The notes beneath the pieces were generated by a model. The model searched no databases and had not been told where the DNA came from. It saw only the letters and a program-made list of their open reading frames with translations. Source: Bacteroidales bacterium (GTDB lineage: Bacteria > Bacteroidota > Bacteroidia > Bacteroidales > UBA12077). Taken from it: a stretch of 42,495 nucleotides of DNA. The stretch spans positions 1 to 42,495 of the forward strand of contig JAHOYT010000044.1 of NCBI GenBank assembly GCA_019038645.1, given 5' to 3'. Shown here piece by piece: positions 8,360-16,633 of this stretch. The position numbers were made by a program, and so were the translations under genes. Numbering within the stretch: position 1 is the first letter of the stretch; every line of letters starts with the position of its first letter.

Positions 8360-9772
8360 TTAATTATTAATTATAGGTGCTCCCAGATGAATGTAAAATC
8401 CTGGTTCTCCAAATTTATTCAATGAATATTCAATTCGCAAAACTTTATCGTAATAAGTTACTAAATCAATACCAATTCCCCCGCTATATAAAAAATCATT
8501 CACTAATTTATTATTTATTATAAAGTCTGAATTAACATAACCTGTATCAAAAAATATGTTGAAATATAGAGCATAGTGTACTTTACTAAATTTATGAGAC
8601 GAAATAAAATTCAGATCGAACATCCTTTTCGGAATTATTTCATATTTCAAATTTGATTTGGATATATAATAGTTTTTACCAAGCGTTGCATAATATTCCA
8701 TTCCCCTGATATAATTATTAAAACCAATTGCTTCTGAAAAATAATATGATGTAATTTTATCAAAACTAAGCATACTTTCAATACCCGTGTTAAAATATAA
8801 CCGGTTTCTTATTTTATAATTATCCTCAATAAAAGCTTTGAAATAAAAAGTTCCCTCTTCAGAAAACAGACCAAATCCTTCCTTAACAACAGAAATTTTT
8901 AATTTGATACCATTAAGCGGATAATATTTTGAATCTCTTTTATCATAATCGAAATTATACATAAAAGTTAAAAAAGAAATATCATTTTTACTATTGTAAA
9001 GGTAATCAGGATTTAAAGAAACCACTGTATCATTTATAGAAACGTTGCTTAATCTTAAAGTAAGCATATGCGTAGAATACAAGTACGGCCTGTAAGTAAG
9101 GAATGTTGAAAGTTTTAATGTTTTTCTCGCAAACTCATCCTGAAATTTTATGTATAAAAGCTCATCTTTATTTATTTGATATGCCGTTTCAGGATTTCTG
9201 AGATAATCAATATCAAAACCTATTCCGGTTTTGTTGTTTTTATCTATAAATGGGATACTATAAAAAAGTACAAATCTATTATTGTAGCCAAATATTGTTT
9301 TGAGTTTAAGGATCTCTTTTCTACCTCTGAAATTATTAATTAAGACAAACAATCCATAATCTGTTCTTGACCATTCCTGATTTCTTAAAAATGTACTTAA
9401 ATTGCCTTCTGTATATTCTAATACTGGGTAAGGCCAGATATACCACCTTTCCTGCAGGTCAATATTTATTATGAGAGAGTTGTTTTCGTTCTTTTCATAA
9501 GTAATTGTTACAAAGTTAAATAAGGATGTATTTAACAGATTTTCTTTTGATGAAGATATAAACTCTTCAATCTCGTATGGTTCTAGATTGTCGCCGGTTT
9601 TGAATAAGAGTTCTCTTAAAATGATATCCTGTTTTGTTTTATTATTTCCGCTAATAATAATCTCCTGAATTATAAAAGTTTCAGGATCGCCATCGTAATC
9701 CTGAGCGCGAGTATGAAAACTAAGTATTAGAAAAAAAGAAATATAAAGAATACGTTTATTATGGAATTGCAT
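8360..9772 (-). CDS. Single-POTRA BamA/TamA-family outer-membrane protein
   Basis: A 470-residue Omp85-like protein. A signal peptide (about 1-23, ending TRA-Q) is followed by one POTRA domain at about 30-112 (FIIQEIIISGNNKTKQDIIL at its start, DLQERWY at its end), then a barrel to the C-terminus. YIRGMEYY near residue 352 occupies the place of the VRGF loop motif. With one POTRA and about 350 barrel residues it is much shorter than the true BamA encoded downstream. It resembles surface-antigen proteins with a single POTRA, and its cargo is unknown. It sits between the CBS gene (10 bp) and nadK (1 bp), inside an otherwise familiar gene order. Confidence 0.8.
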   Translation of the reverse strand: MQFHNKRILYISFFLILSFHTRAQDYDGDPETFIIQEIIISGNNKTKQDIILRELLFKTGDNLEPYEIEEFISSSKENLLNTSLFNFVTITYEKNENNSLIINIDLQERWYIWPYPVLEYTEGNLSTFLRNQEWSRTDYGLFVLINNFRGRKEILKLKTIFGYNNRFVLFYSIPFIDKNNKTGIGFDIDYLRNPETAYQINKDELLYIKFQDEFARKTLKLSTFLTYRPYLYSTHMLTLRLSNVSINDTVVSLNPDYLYNSKNDISFLTFMYNFDYDKRDSKYYPLNGIKLKISVVKEGFGLFSEEGTFYFKAFIEDNYKIRNRLYFNTGIESMLSFDKITSYYFSEAIGFNNYIRGMEYYATLGKNYYISKSNLKYEIIPKRMFDLNFISSHKFSKVHYALYFNIFFDTGYVNSDFIINNKLVNDFLYSGGIGIDLVTYYDKVLRIEYSLNKFGEPGFYIHLGAPIINN

Positions 9773-9782
9773 TGCAAATTTT

Positions 9783-10448
9783 TCAGGTATTCATAAATCG
9801 CATGAATAAGTCATACCTTTCATTATACAGATCTTCCTGTTCGTCAAATTCCATAAATGAAGCTTTAATATTATATTCATATCTGCTAAATGTTTGAATA
9901 ATTGCAGTTAAATCCGTAACATTTAGCTTTAACGTAACTTCCATCTTTGTTGAATCCTCCAATGTATTAACATACATACTCAAAATTTTCGCATCGTTTG
10001 ACTCAACTATCTGGGAAATTTCTGACATTGAATAATCACTTTGAGTAATTTCCAGAACTATAATTCCTCCCGGACTTTCTATGGCAGAAAGTCTTGCAAA
10101 ATTATGAAGCAAATCATTCATTTGAACAACTCCGAGAAATTTATTATTATGATCGAGAACCGGTACTACAGATAATTTAAGTCTGGATGCAATTTCCATT
10201 ACCTCGTATAAATGTTGGTCGTACCTTACTGTTGGTCTGATCAAAGATAATTGATGATTCCCGATTGGTTCATCAGGTTTATTAATATCGAAAATATCTG
10301 AATCGGAAATTAGTCCTAAAAACTCTTCATTATTTACAATTGGTAAATGAGAAATTCGAAATACCTCCATCCAGTTTAACGCATCAACAGCAGAATCTGA
10401 AGTACGCAATGCAGGAATTTCATCCGATATTAAATCTTTTGCCAACAT
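9783..10448 (-). CDS. Tandem CBS-domain protein with C-terminal ACT-like segment
   Basis: A 221-residue cytoplasmic protein. Two CBS repeats cover about 1-60 (SHLPIVNNEEFLGLISDSDI) and 70-130 (LSVVPVLDHNNKFLGVVQ), forming a Bateman module that typically binds adenine nucleotides. Residues 133-205 read like an ACT-type beta-alpha fold (IIVLEITQSDYSMSEISQIV). No enzyme domain is attached, so it is probably a regulatory sensor, loosely similar to AcuB-type proteins. It is the first gene of the minus-strand envelope series and is divergent from pdxJ. The link to nadK downstream suggests nucleotide sensing, but that is inference. Confidence 0.85.
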   Translation of the reverse strand: MLAKDLISDEIPALRTSDSAVDALNWMEVFRISHLPIVNNEEFLGLISDSDIFDINKPDEPIGNHQLSLIRPTVRYDQHLYEVMEIASRLKLSVVPVLDHNNKFLGVVQMNDLLHNFARLSAIESPGGIIVLEITQSDYSMSEISQIVESNDAKILSMYVNTLEDSTKMEVTLKLNVTDLTAIIQTFSRYEYNIKASFMEFDEQEDLYNERYDLFMRFMNT

Positions 10449-10474
10449 CTTTTATTTGTTCTCGAAAATACTCG

Positions 10475-10482
10475 TATTTTTG
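10475..10482 (+). promoter_or_regulatory. Candidate -7 element for pdxJ
   Basis: TATTTTTG matches TAnnTTTG, in the 89-bp gap between the divergent CBS gene and pdxJ, 55 bases before the pdxJ ATG. A TTTG at 10455-10458 lies 16 bases upstream, somewhat closer than the usual 19-21. Confidence 0.4.
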
Positions 10483-10537
10483 TTCAATCAACACGTAAAA
10501 CGTTTGATTTGTTTATTCTATTGTCAAATAATAAAAT

Positions 10538-11251
10538 ATGACCCGACTAAGTGTAAATATAAATAAAATTGCGACATTAAGAAATGCCCGCGGCGGAAAT
10601 TATCCGAATGTTTTAGAGGCTGCAATTAATTGTCAACGATTTGGAGCTGAAGGAATAACTGTGCATCCGCGACCTGACGAAAGACATATTCGCTATCAGG
10701 ATGTTTATGATATTAAACCTGTTATAACTACAGAGTTCAATATTGAAGGATATCCATCGGAAAGTTTTATTAAGCTGGTTTTAGATGCAAAACCAACACA
10801 GGTTACTTTAGTTCCGGATCCACCTGATGCATTAACTTCTAATGCGGGTTGGGATACAATAAAAAATAAAAACTATTTGCGTGATGTTATTTCAAAATTT
10901 CAATCGGCAGGAATTCGCACTTCTATTTTTATTGAAACTGATCCCGAATTAATTAAAAATGCAGCAGATACCGGCACAGACAGAATAGAATTATATACTG
11001 AACCTTACGCTGCTAATTACGATAAAAACAGAGAACAAGCAATAGCCGCTTTTGTTAAAGCAGCTGAAATAGCTAATAATGTTGGTTTAGGGTTAAATGC
11101 AGGTCACGATTTAAATTTAGATAATCTAAAATATTTCAATAAGAATATTTCCGGATTACTGGAAGTTTCTATTGGACATGCGTTAATTTCTGATGCGCTC
11201 TATTTAGGTCTCGAAAATGTAGTTCAAATGTACCTGCGGGAATTAAAGTAA
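10538..11251 (+). CDS. pdxJ: Pyridoxine 5'-phosphate synthase
   Basis: A 237-residue TIM-barrel enzyme that condenses 1-deoxy-D-xylulose 5-phosphate with 3-amino-2-oxopropyl phosphate in the DXP-dependent vitamin B6 pathway. The N-terminus [19 protein letters not shown] is characteristic. [15 protein letters not shown] carries the conserved active-site His/Arg/Glu residues. [10 protein letters not shown] and the final [13 protein letters not shown] segment are the phosphate- and loop-associated motifs. Length matches the family. It is divergent from the CBS gene and followed 7 bp later by an alpha/beta hydrolase, so the two are likely an operon. Confidence 0.97.
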   Translation: MTRLSVNINKIATLRNARGGNYPNVLEAAINCQRFGAEGITVHPRPDERHIRYQDVYDIKPVITTEFNIEGYPSESFIKLVLDAKPTQVTLVPDPPDALTSNAGWDTIKNKNYLRDVISKFQSAGIRTSIFIETDPELIKNAADTGTDRIELYTEPYAANYDKNREQAIAAFVKAAEIANNVGLGLNAGHDLNLDNLKYFNKNISGLLEVSIGHALISDALYLGLENVVQMYLRELK

Positions 11252-11258
11252 ACTTTTA

Positions 11259-12050
11259 ATGAAGTTGTTCTTCAGAAAATACGGGCAGGGCCCGCCGTTA
11301 ATTATTATTCATGGATTATATGGATCATCTGATAATTGGGTAAGTATTGGACGAAAGCTCTCTGAGAATTTTGAAGTGTTTTTAATTGATCAAAGAAACC
11401 ATGGTAAATCGCCCCATTCTTCAGATCATAACTACCAACTATTAAAAGAAGATTTACGGGAATTTATGGATAAACAAGCCATTGAAAAAGCCATTATTGT
11501 TGGGCATTCGATGGGTGGTAAAACAGCTATGTTTTTCGCTGCGCATTATCCTGAAAAAGTAAGTATTTTAATTGTTGCTGACATTTCGCCTAAATCATAT
11601 AAAGCAACAAATTCAGGTCAGCTTTTGGCACATTCCACAATAATCAGGGTTATGTATAATCTGGATTTTTATGGAATTACCAGTCGTCAGGAAATTGATG
11701 ATATACTTGCAAAATCAATTCCTGAAAATAGAATCAGACAATTTCTTTTAAAGAATATTAAACGATCAAAGGATAATGAATATAGCTGGAGTCTGAATAT
11801 AAAAACCATAAGAAATGAATTGGCAAATATTATGGAAGGGCTGGATGAAAATCAATCCGAAATTACAGGATTTCCGGTTCTGTTTTTAAAAGGTGGAAAT
11901 TCAGACTATATTTTAGATGAAGATACAAAAGCTATTCAAAAGATTTTTCCTTATGCTGATATTGAAACAATTCCTAATGCAGGGCATTGGATGCATGCTG
12001 AACAACCTGAATTGTTTCTGAAAAAAATTGAAAATTTTATTCTACAGTAG
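11259..12050 (+). CDS. Alpha/beta-hydrolase fold esterase (YbfF-like)
   Basis: A 263-residue cytoplasmic hydrolase. The oxyanion-side motif IIIHGLYGSSDNW opens the fold. The nucleophile elbow GHSMGG has S84, the acid is probably D216 (GGNSDYI), and the base is H243 (NAGHWMH), giving a complete triad in the expected order. The QRNHGKS segment after strand 4 is typical of the YbfF/acyl-ester hydrolase subgroup. The natural substrate cannot be read from the sequence. The gene follows pdxJ by 7 bp and overlaps the convergent exonuclease gene by nine bases, the two stop codons sharing CTACAGTAG. Confidence 0.88.
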   Translation: MKLFFRKYGQGPPLIIIHGLYGSSDNWVSIGRKLSENFEVFLIDQRNHGKSPHSSDHNYQLLKEDLREFMDKQAIEKAIIVGHSMGGKTAMFFAAHYPEKVSILIVADISPKSYKATNSGQLLAHSTIIRVMYNLDFYGITSRQEIDDILAKSIPENRIRQFLLKNIKRSKDNEYSWSLNIKTIRNELANIMEGLDENQSEITGFPVLFLKGGNSDYILDEDTKAIQKIFPYADIETIPNAGHWMHAEQPELFLKKIENFILQ

Positions 12051-12779
12051 TTTGCTTATTGTTGTTGACTCAACATTTTCCTTTTTAATTAACTCTTCGC
12101 CTTTATATTTTAAAAGTAATTGCACAATTGCTAAAACATCCTTTTCACAATACTTTACAATTCTCTGTAAATCCTTATCATTCCAATAAACATCAGCAAC
12201 CATACTGCCATCTATATCATCTTTTGGTGTTGGAATATTAAATAATTGAGTTAATAAATTTAAAGAGGTGTAGTTTTTATAATCGCCAAATTTCCATAAT
12301 TCCATTGTATCCAAAAACATTACTTCCCATGGCTTTTTCCCGGCATTATCTAAAATCTTAGGTAGTGTAATTCCATTAATAAGCATTCTGCGGGCAATGT
12401 ACGGAAAGTCAAACTCTTTCCCGTTATGTGCACATAATTGTAAATCAGAATTTGAAGAATGATATTTCTGAAGCATTTCAGCAAACTCTTTCAACACTAA
12501 AGATTCATCATCGCCAAAAAAAGATTTTAATCTAAACGTTCGCTCATCCGTTTTTTTTACTGAGAATCCAACCGAAATACAAATAATTTTTCCGAATTCT
12601 GAATATATACCTGCACGTTGATATACATCCGATGCCGATTGTTCTGAATCGCGAAAATATGATGATTTCTTTTCCCAAAAATCCTGAAAAGGTTTTGGAA
12701 CATCAGTATATTCGGGGTATTGTGGCACAGTTTCAATATCCAGAAACAGTACATTCTCAATTTTAATATTATCAAGCAT
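12042..12779 (-). CDS. Predicted 3'-5' exonuclease related to the PolB proofreading domain
   Basis: A 245-residue DnaQ-fold protein of the DNA_pol_B_exo2 type. Exo I is LFLDIETVP with D14 and E16, Exo II is HNGKEFDFPY with D124, and Exo III is YCEKD with Y210 and D214, so all four acidic ligands for two metals are present. It stands alone with no polymerase domain. A stand-alone repair or RNA-processing nuclease is likely, but its substrate is unproven in the family. It is encoded 11 bp downstream of uridine kinase, suggesting co-transcription, and overlaps the convergent hydrolase gene by nine bases. Confidence 0.88.
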   Translation of the reverse strand: MLDNIKIENVLFLDIETVPQYPEYTDVPKPFQDFWEKKSSYFRDSEQSASDVYQRAGIYSEFGKIICISVGFSVKKTDERTFRLKSFFGDDESLVLKEFAEMLQKYHSSNSDLQLCAHNGKEFDFPYIARRMLINGITLPKILDNAGKKPWEVMFLDTMELWKFGDYKNYTSLNLLTQLFNIPTPKDDIDGSMVADVYWNDKDLQRIVKYCEKDVLAIVQLLLKYKGEELIKKENVESTTISKLL

Positions 12780-12790
12780 AATCTGAACGT

Positions 12791-13417
12791 TTACTTTTTT
12801 ATTCCGTTACTAATTTTTTTCTCAATTATTGATGCTAATAAATCAATCCCGACTTTGTTATTACCACCCTGAGGGATTATTACATCTGCATATCGTTTTG
12901 TTGGTTCAATAAATTGCAGGTGCATTGGCTTAACGGTTTTTTCATAACGTTCAAGAACTTTATTTACAGATCGTCCACGTTCAACAAGATCTCTCAGAAT
13001 TACACGCATTAAACGATCATCATTATCAGCATCTACAAATACTTTTACATCCATTAAATCGCGTAACTGAGCATTTTGTAAAATTAATATTCCCTCAACA
13101 ATAATTACTTTTTTTGATTCAACCGAGATTGTTTCATCAGACCTTGTGCAGGTCAAATATGAATATATTGGCTGTTCAATCGGATTTCCGTCTTTCAGTT
13201 TTTTAATATGATCAATTAATAATTTAAACTCTAAAGATGCCGGGTGGTCAAAATTCATTTCCTGACGTTCTTCCAGAGGCAAATGACCGTTATCCTTGTA
13301 ATACGAATCTTGTGTAATAATAGCTACTTCGTTCTTAGGTAAGTTTTCAATAACTTTTCTGACTACCGTAGTTTTCCCGGAACCTGTTCCTCCGGCAATT
13401 CCAATAATAAAAGACAT
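12791..13417 (-). CDS. udk: Uridine kinase
   Basis: A 208-residue cytoplasmic P-loop kinase that phosphorylates uridine and cytidine in pyrimidine salvage. The Walker A motif GGTGSGKT is at 9-16. TQDSYYKD (35-42) and NFDHPASLEF (54-63) are the nucleoside-binding signatures of the Udk family. IIVEGILIL forms the Walker B-like strand, and VFVDADNDDRLMRVILRD carries the lid-domain arginines. Length agrees with E. coli Udk (213). It is probably the first gene of a two-gene unit with the exonuclease and is divergent from the Dabb gene. Confidence 0.96.
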   Translation of the reverse strand: MSFIIGIAGGTGSGKTTVVRKVIENLPKNEVAIITQDSYYKDNGHLPLEERQEMNFDHPASLEFKLLIDHIKKLKDGNPIEQPIYSYLTCTRSDETISVESKKVIIVEGILILQNAQLRDLMDVKVFVDADNDDRLMRVILRDLVERGRSVNKVLERYEKTVKPMHLQFIEPTKRYADVIIPQGGNNKVGIDLLASIIEKKISNGIKK

Positions 13418-13476
13418 ATCAATAAAAATTTAATAACTTTAACAATAATTTGGCATGAAGATAATATAAATTTTTC

Positions 13477-13484
13477 CAAAAATA
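13477..13484 (-). promoter_or_regulatory. Candidate -7 element for udk
   Basis: CAAAAATA on the plus strand is TATTTTTG on the minus strand, matching TAnnTTTG, 59 bases before the udk ATG (13417). A -33 TTG is not evident, so support is weak. Confidence 0.25.
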
Positions 13485-13491
13485 ATAAATC

Positions 13492-13794
13492 ATGATTAAG
13501 CATATTGTTATGTTTAGGTTTACAAATATTGAACATAATAATGAGAGATTACAAAATGCAATACGGATGAAAAACATTTTTGGTCCTTTAAAGAACAAAA
13601 TAGATTTTATTCAGTATTACGAAACAGGTATTAATATAAAAAAAACAGATTTTTCTTACGATTTTGTGATTACTTCGGTTTACAAATCTTTGGAAGATCT
13701 AAAGGCTTATATTGAACATCCTGAACATCAGAAAGCAATATATCTGTGTAAAGATATTAAAAAAGAAAAGGCTGTTGTTGATTACGAATTATAA
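13492..13794 (+). CDS. Dabb-family (stress-responsive alpha/beta barrel) protein
   Basis: A 100-residue single-domain protein. It opens MIKHIVMFRF, has a central YETGIN and SYDFVITSVY strand, and ends with AYIEHPEHQKA, the conserved His-Pro-x-His stretch of the Dabb domain. Dabb proteins are dimeric ferredoxin-like barrels, and most bacterial members have no known reaction. It starts 12 bp before the mannose-6-phosphate isomerase gene, so co-transcription is likely, but nothing links it directly to sugar metabolism. Confidence 0.85.
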   Translation: MIKHIVMFRFTNIEHNNERLQNAIRMKNIFGPLKNKIDFIQYYETGINIKKTDFSYDFVITSVYKSLEDLKAYIEHPEHQKAIYLCKDIKKEKAVVDYEL

Positions 13795-13806
13795 AACATA
13801 ATTATA

Positions 13807-14814
13807 ATGAACGGACTATATCCATTTAAATTTAAGCCAATTCTGAAGGAAAAGATATGGGGTGGACAAAATTTAAAATCATCAATAAATAAAAAAATCC
13901 CTTTGAATAAAAAGATTGGTGAAAGCTGGGAGATTTCTGGTGTTGAAAATAACATTTCGGTTGTTGAAAATGGATTTCTGGCTGAAAACGAACTGAAAGA
14001 ACTGATTGAAATTTACATGGGTGATTTGGTTGGCGACAGGGTTTATGAGCAATTTGGAACTGAGTTTCCGCTATTAATAAAATTTATTGATGCGAACGAT
14101 GTTTTATCTATACAGGTGCATCCGGACGATATGCTGGCAAAGAAAAGACATAATGCATCAGGAAAAACAGAAATGTGGTACATTATTGATGCAAAAAATG
14201 ATGCAGAATTAATTTCAGGATTTAATCGCGAAATGGATGAACAACATTATTTAAAACATCTTGAAAAAAATGAATTGCCTGATATTCTAAATTTTGAAAA
14301 AGTACAAAAGAGTGATGTTTATTATTTACCTGCAGGAAGAGTTCATGCTATAGGTAAAGGGATTGTATTGGCTGAAATACAACAAAGCTCAGATATTACT
14401 TATCGCATTTTTGACTGGAACCGGAAAGATGATCAGGGAAACTTCAGAGAATTACATACCGATGAAGCCCTTGATGCAATTGATTTTAAGTTTTATGATA
14501 ATTATAAAACAGAATATAAGTCTGTGAAAAATACTACTTCAAAAATTCTTGGAAATAACTATTTTGAAACAAACATTCTTGATTTTGATCAAAAAATGGA
14601 TAAAGACTATAACCAACTTGATTCATTTGTTATTTATATGTGCCTTGAAGGAAAATTTGAAATAGAGTATTATGAATCAGAAAAAATTACCATTGAAAAG
14701 GGAGAAACAGTATTAATTCCGGCAGTAATCGAACATTTAATTTTAAATCCTGTTGTTCAGAGTAAACTATTAGAGGTTTACATTCCGGAACAAAAAAATG
14801 GAAAAGAAACCTAA
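13807..14814 (+). CDS. manA: Mannose-6-phosphate isomerase, class I
   Basis: A 335-residue cupin-type enzyme interconverting mannose 6-phosphate and fructose 6-phosphate. It feeds GDP-mannose synthesis or mannose catabolism. The zinc site is visible: Q103 and H105 in SIQVHPDD, E122 in KTEMWY, and H180 in PAGRVHAIG. R200 in DITYRIFDW is the conserved catalytic arginine. The length is that of the short Bacillus/Bacteroidota-type class I enzymes rather than the roughly 390-residue E. coli ManA. The C-terminal cupin half is at about 245-330. A short 7-bp hairpin overlaps the stop codon. Confidence 0.92.
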   Translation: MNGLYPFKFKPILKEKIWGGQNLKSSINKKIPLNKKIGESWEISGVENNISVVENGFLAENELKELIEIYMGDLVGDRVYEQFGTEFPLLIKFIDANDVLSIQVHPDDMLAKKRHNASGKTEMWYIIDAKNDAELISGFNREMDEQHYLKHLEKNELPDILNFEKVQKSDVYYLPAGRVHAIGKGIVLAEIQQSSDITYRIFDWNRKDDQGNFRELHTDEALDAIDFKFYDNYKTEYKSVKNTTSKILGNNYFETNILDFDQKMDKDYNQLDSFVIYMCLEGKFEIEYYESEKITIEKGETVLIPAVIEHLILNPVVQSKLLEVYIPEQKNGKET

Positions 14815-14831
14815 AGGCGGCATGGCCTTTA
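14812..14831 (+). terminator. Weak hairpin at the manA 3' end
   Basis: TAAAGGC (14812-14818, including the stop codon) and GCCTTTA (14825-14831) form a 7-bp stem with a 6-base loop in the 102-bp gap between convergent genes. The following TTGTATAGTTT is only a poor U tract, so terminator function is doubtful. Confidence 0.3.
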
Positions 14832-14916
14832 TTGTATAGTTTAATTATAATTCCAAAACCTGTAAGAGGTTACGCTTATATGCTCTTTACCTGAAGATTT
14901 TGTTTTTGAAAAATTT

Positions 14917-15459
14917 TTATAGTTCTATTTTGCCATCCTCAAACAACTTGTGCTTTTTACTTAATAATGCTATTAGCTGGCTAACTGAAGCCATTGCCCC
15001 GGCTATTTCAGATGATATTTTTTTGTTCTGGAACCTTAACATTAATAATCCATACAATCCATTAAAACAAGCTTCTATTTCATTTGCAATTTTACCTTCT
15101 GATTTATTCATCAATTCGGTAATTCCTGCTTTTGCCTTATTATACGACTCAATGTAATCAATCTGATCAGGAGATTTTAAAAGTTGAAGATGAAATTCGT
15201 AAAGATCATTTATTGTATTTTGCACAAATTGCAAATGTCCTGATACAGTTTTTTGTTCTTCATTCAATAAATCAATTAATCCGGCATACCAATCTTCAAT
15301 TTCTTTTTTAACAGGATCGGGCTGATCAAATCTTTGAACTATATTCTTATTAATTTCTTCTATATCCAATTTATAAGCTCTTAATAAATCTTCTATTTGC
15401 CACATATATAATATATATTCAGCAATATTTTCTCGTTTCTTTTGTCGGGCTATTATCAT
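14917..15459 (-). CDS. DUF4924 family protein
   Basis: A 180-residue, entirely helical-looking cytoplasmic protein with no signal peptide or membrane segment. The N-terminus (KRENIAEYILYMWQIEDLLR) is the pattern I associate with DUF4924, a family largely confined to Bacteroidota. No catalytic motif or known function is visible. It lies 2 bp downstream of the Hsp15-like S4 gene, so the two are almost certainly translated from one message. A connection with ribosome-associated functions can only be inferred from that neighbourhood (S4 protein, pth, L25). Confidence 0.72.
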   Translation of the reverse strand: MIIARQKKRENIAEYILYMWQIEDLLRAYKLDIEEINKNIVQRFDQPDPVKKEIEDWYAGLIDLLNEEQKTVSGHLQFVQNTINDLYEFHLQLLKSPDQIDYIESYNKAKAGITELMNKSEGKIANEIEACFNGLYGLLMLRFQNKKISSEIAGAMASVSQLIALLSKKHKLFEDGKIEL

Positions 15460-15461
15460 GG

Positions 15462-15848
15462 CTAATATTTCTTTTTTATATCGTCAATTAATCTTCTTTC
15501 TCTTTTTGTAGGTCTTCCTATTCCTCTGTCTCTTAGCTCAAAACCTGTAAATCTTTGCATATCAAGTTTCACTTTTTCTTCTTCCGGAGTAACATCCTCA
15601 ACATAATCGACTATAATTTTGGCCGATTGCCTTTTACCAAGTAAACCCAAAACTTTATATTTATAAGTAACAGGAGGTCTTTTTACAAATACAATTTCTC
15701 CAATTTTAACAACACGTGATGGTTTAACCTGAATATCGTCAATTAAAATTTTCCCTTTTTTGCATGCTTCTGAAGCCTGACTTCGTGTTTTAAAAATACG
15801 AACTGCCCACAACCATTTATCTATCCGTAAATTTTTATCGTGTTCCAT
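15462..15848 (-). CDS. S4-domain RNA-binding protein, Hsp15 (HslR)/RqcP-like
   Basis: From the ATG at 15848 the protein has 128 residues. An ATG ten codons earlier (15878) would add MFSDFILKSA, which is not typical of the family. The S4 domain begins LRIDKWLWAVRIFKTRSQAS and includes GKILIDD and VKPSRVVKIGE. A basic tail ending GRPTKRERRLIDDIKKKY matches the Hsp15 class. Hsp15 binds free 50S subunits carrying stalled nascent chains, and the Bacillus relative RqcP acts in ribosome quality control. It is followed by DUF4924 with a 2-bp gap and preceded by pth, an RNA-centred neighbourhood consistent with this role. Confidence 0.88.
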   Translation of the reverse strand: MEHDKNLRIDKWLWAVRIFKTRSQASEACKKGKILIDDIQVKPSRVVKIGEIVFVKRPPVTYKYKVLGLLGKRQSAKIIVDYVEDVTPEEEKVKLDMQRFTGFELRDRGIGRPTKRERRLIDDIKKKY

Positions 15849-15922
15849 AGCAGATTTTAGAATAAAATCAGAAAACAAAAATAGAGATTAAGATGTAGTT
15901 AAAAAAATATTAATGGATAAGA

Positions 15923-16486
15923 CTATCTATTATTAAACTCACTCATTGTATTAGCAACACCAATAGTTCCGTAACTTTTAATAATTTCAATGGCTAAGTT
16001 AATTCTTTCCGGCAAATTTTCTTTTTCATCATCATCCCACGGACTAAGAACATAGTGAGCCTGTGCTCCTTTTGGGTAGTTGTCTCCAATTCCAAATCTT
16101 AACCGGGCATAATTTTGATGACCTAAATTCACATTGATATCTCTCAATCCATTATGGCCTGCATCAGCACCTTTAGGTCTTAATCTTAATGCACCAAATG
16201 GCAATGCCACATCATCAACAATAACCAGTAGTTTTTCGACAGGAAGTTTTTCTTTTTGCAACCAAAAATTTACCGCTTTACCGCTTAAATTCATATAAGT
16301 AGTAGGCTTGATTAATACGAAAGTTCTTCCTTTGTATTTATATTCGGCCCGAAAAGCATAACGGCGGTCCTGAAAAGAAATATTGGATGCACTAGCTAAT
16401 GCATCCAATACTTTAAATCCAATATTATGTCGGGTATTGATATATTCGCTACCCATATTTCCTAAACCGACAATAAGGTATTTCAT
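15923..16486 (-). CDS. pth: Peptidyl-tRNA hydrolase
   Basis: A 187-residue cytoplasmic esterase that releases tRNA from prematurely dropped peptidyl-tRNA. The active-site residues are all visible: N10 in VGLGNMG, catalytic H20 in NTRHNIGF, N66 in TYMNLSG, D91 in VIVDDVALPFG and N112 in GHNGLRDI. Length matches bacterial Pth. It sits between rplY (147 bp upstream) and the S4 gene. A TAAGTTTG box at 16549-16556 could give it its own promoter. Confidence 0.97.
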   Translation of the reverse strand: MKYLIVGLGNMGSEYINTRHNIGFKVLDALASASNISFQDRRYAFRAEYKYKGRTFVLIKPTTYMNLSGKAVNFWLQKEKLPVEKLLVIVDDVALPFGALRLRPKGADAGHNGLRDINVNLGHQNYARLRFGIGDNYPKGAQAHYVLSPWDDDEKENLPERINLAIEIIKSYGTIGVANTMSEFNNR

Positions 16487-16548
16487 CTGTTTATAATTTT
16501 TTGTTTCTAATCATTACAAAAAATTTATAATACATTCAGGAATTCGCA

Positions 16549-16556
16549 CAAACTTA
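16549..16556 (-). promoter_or_regulatory. Candidate -7 element for pth
   Basis: CAAACTTA on the plus strand is TAAGTTTG on the minus strand, matching TAnnTTTG, 62 bases upstream of the pth ATG in the 147-bp rplY-pth gap. No TTG at the -33 distance. Confidence 0.3.
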
Positions 16557-16633
16557 TATTAATAATTTCTGTTAAAACACTATTATTAAAAAAGTTAATA
16601 CTCATTTCAAACCAATTATCTGTTTAATTTATA

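Noticed and set aside
14900-15157. 85-codon open frame on the plus strand opposite DUF4924
   Set aside because: Antisense shadow of the DUF4924 gene. Its start lies in the convergent gap but no promoter or family signature is present.
15849-15878. N-terminal extension of the S4 protein from the upstream ATG
   Set aside because: The ten added residues (MFSDFILKSA) do not resemble Hsp15 N-termini, and the ATG at 15848 gives a standard start just before the S4 domain.
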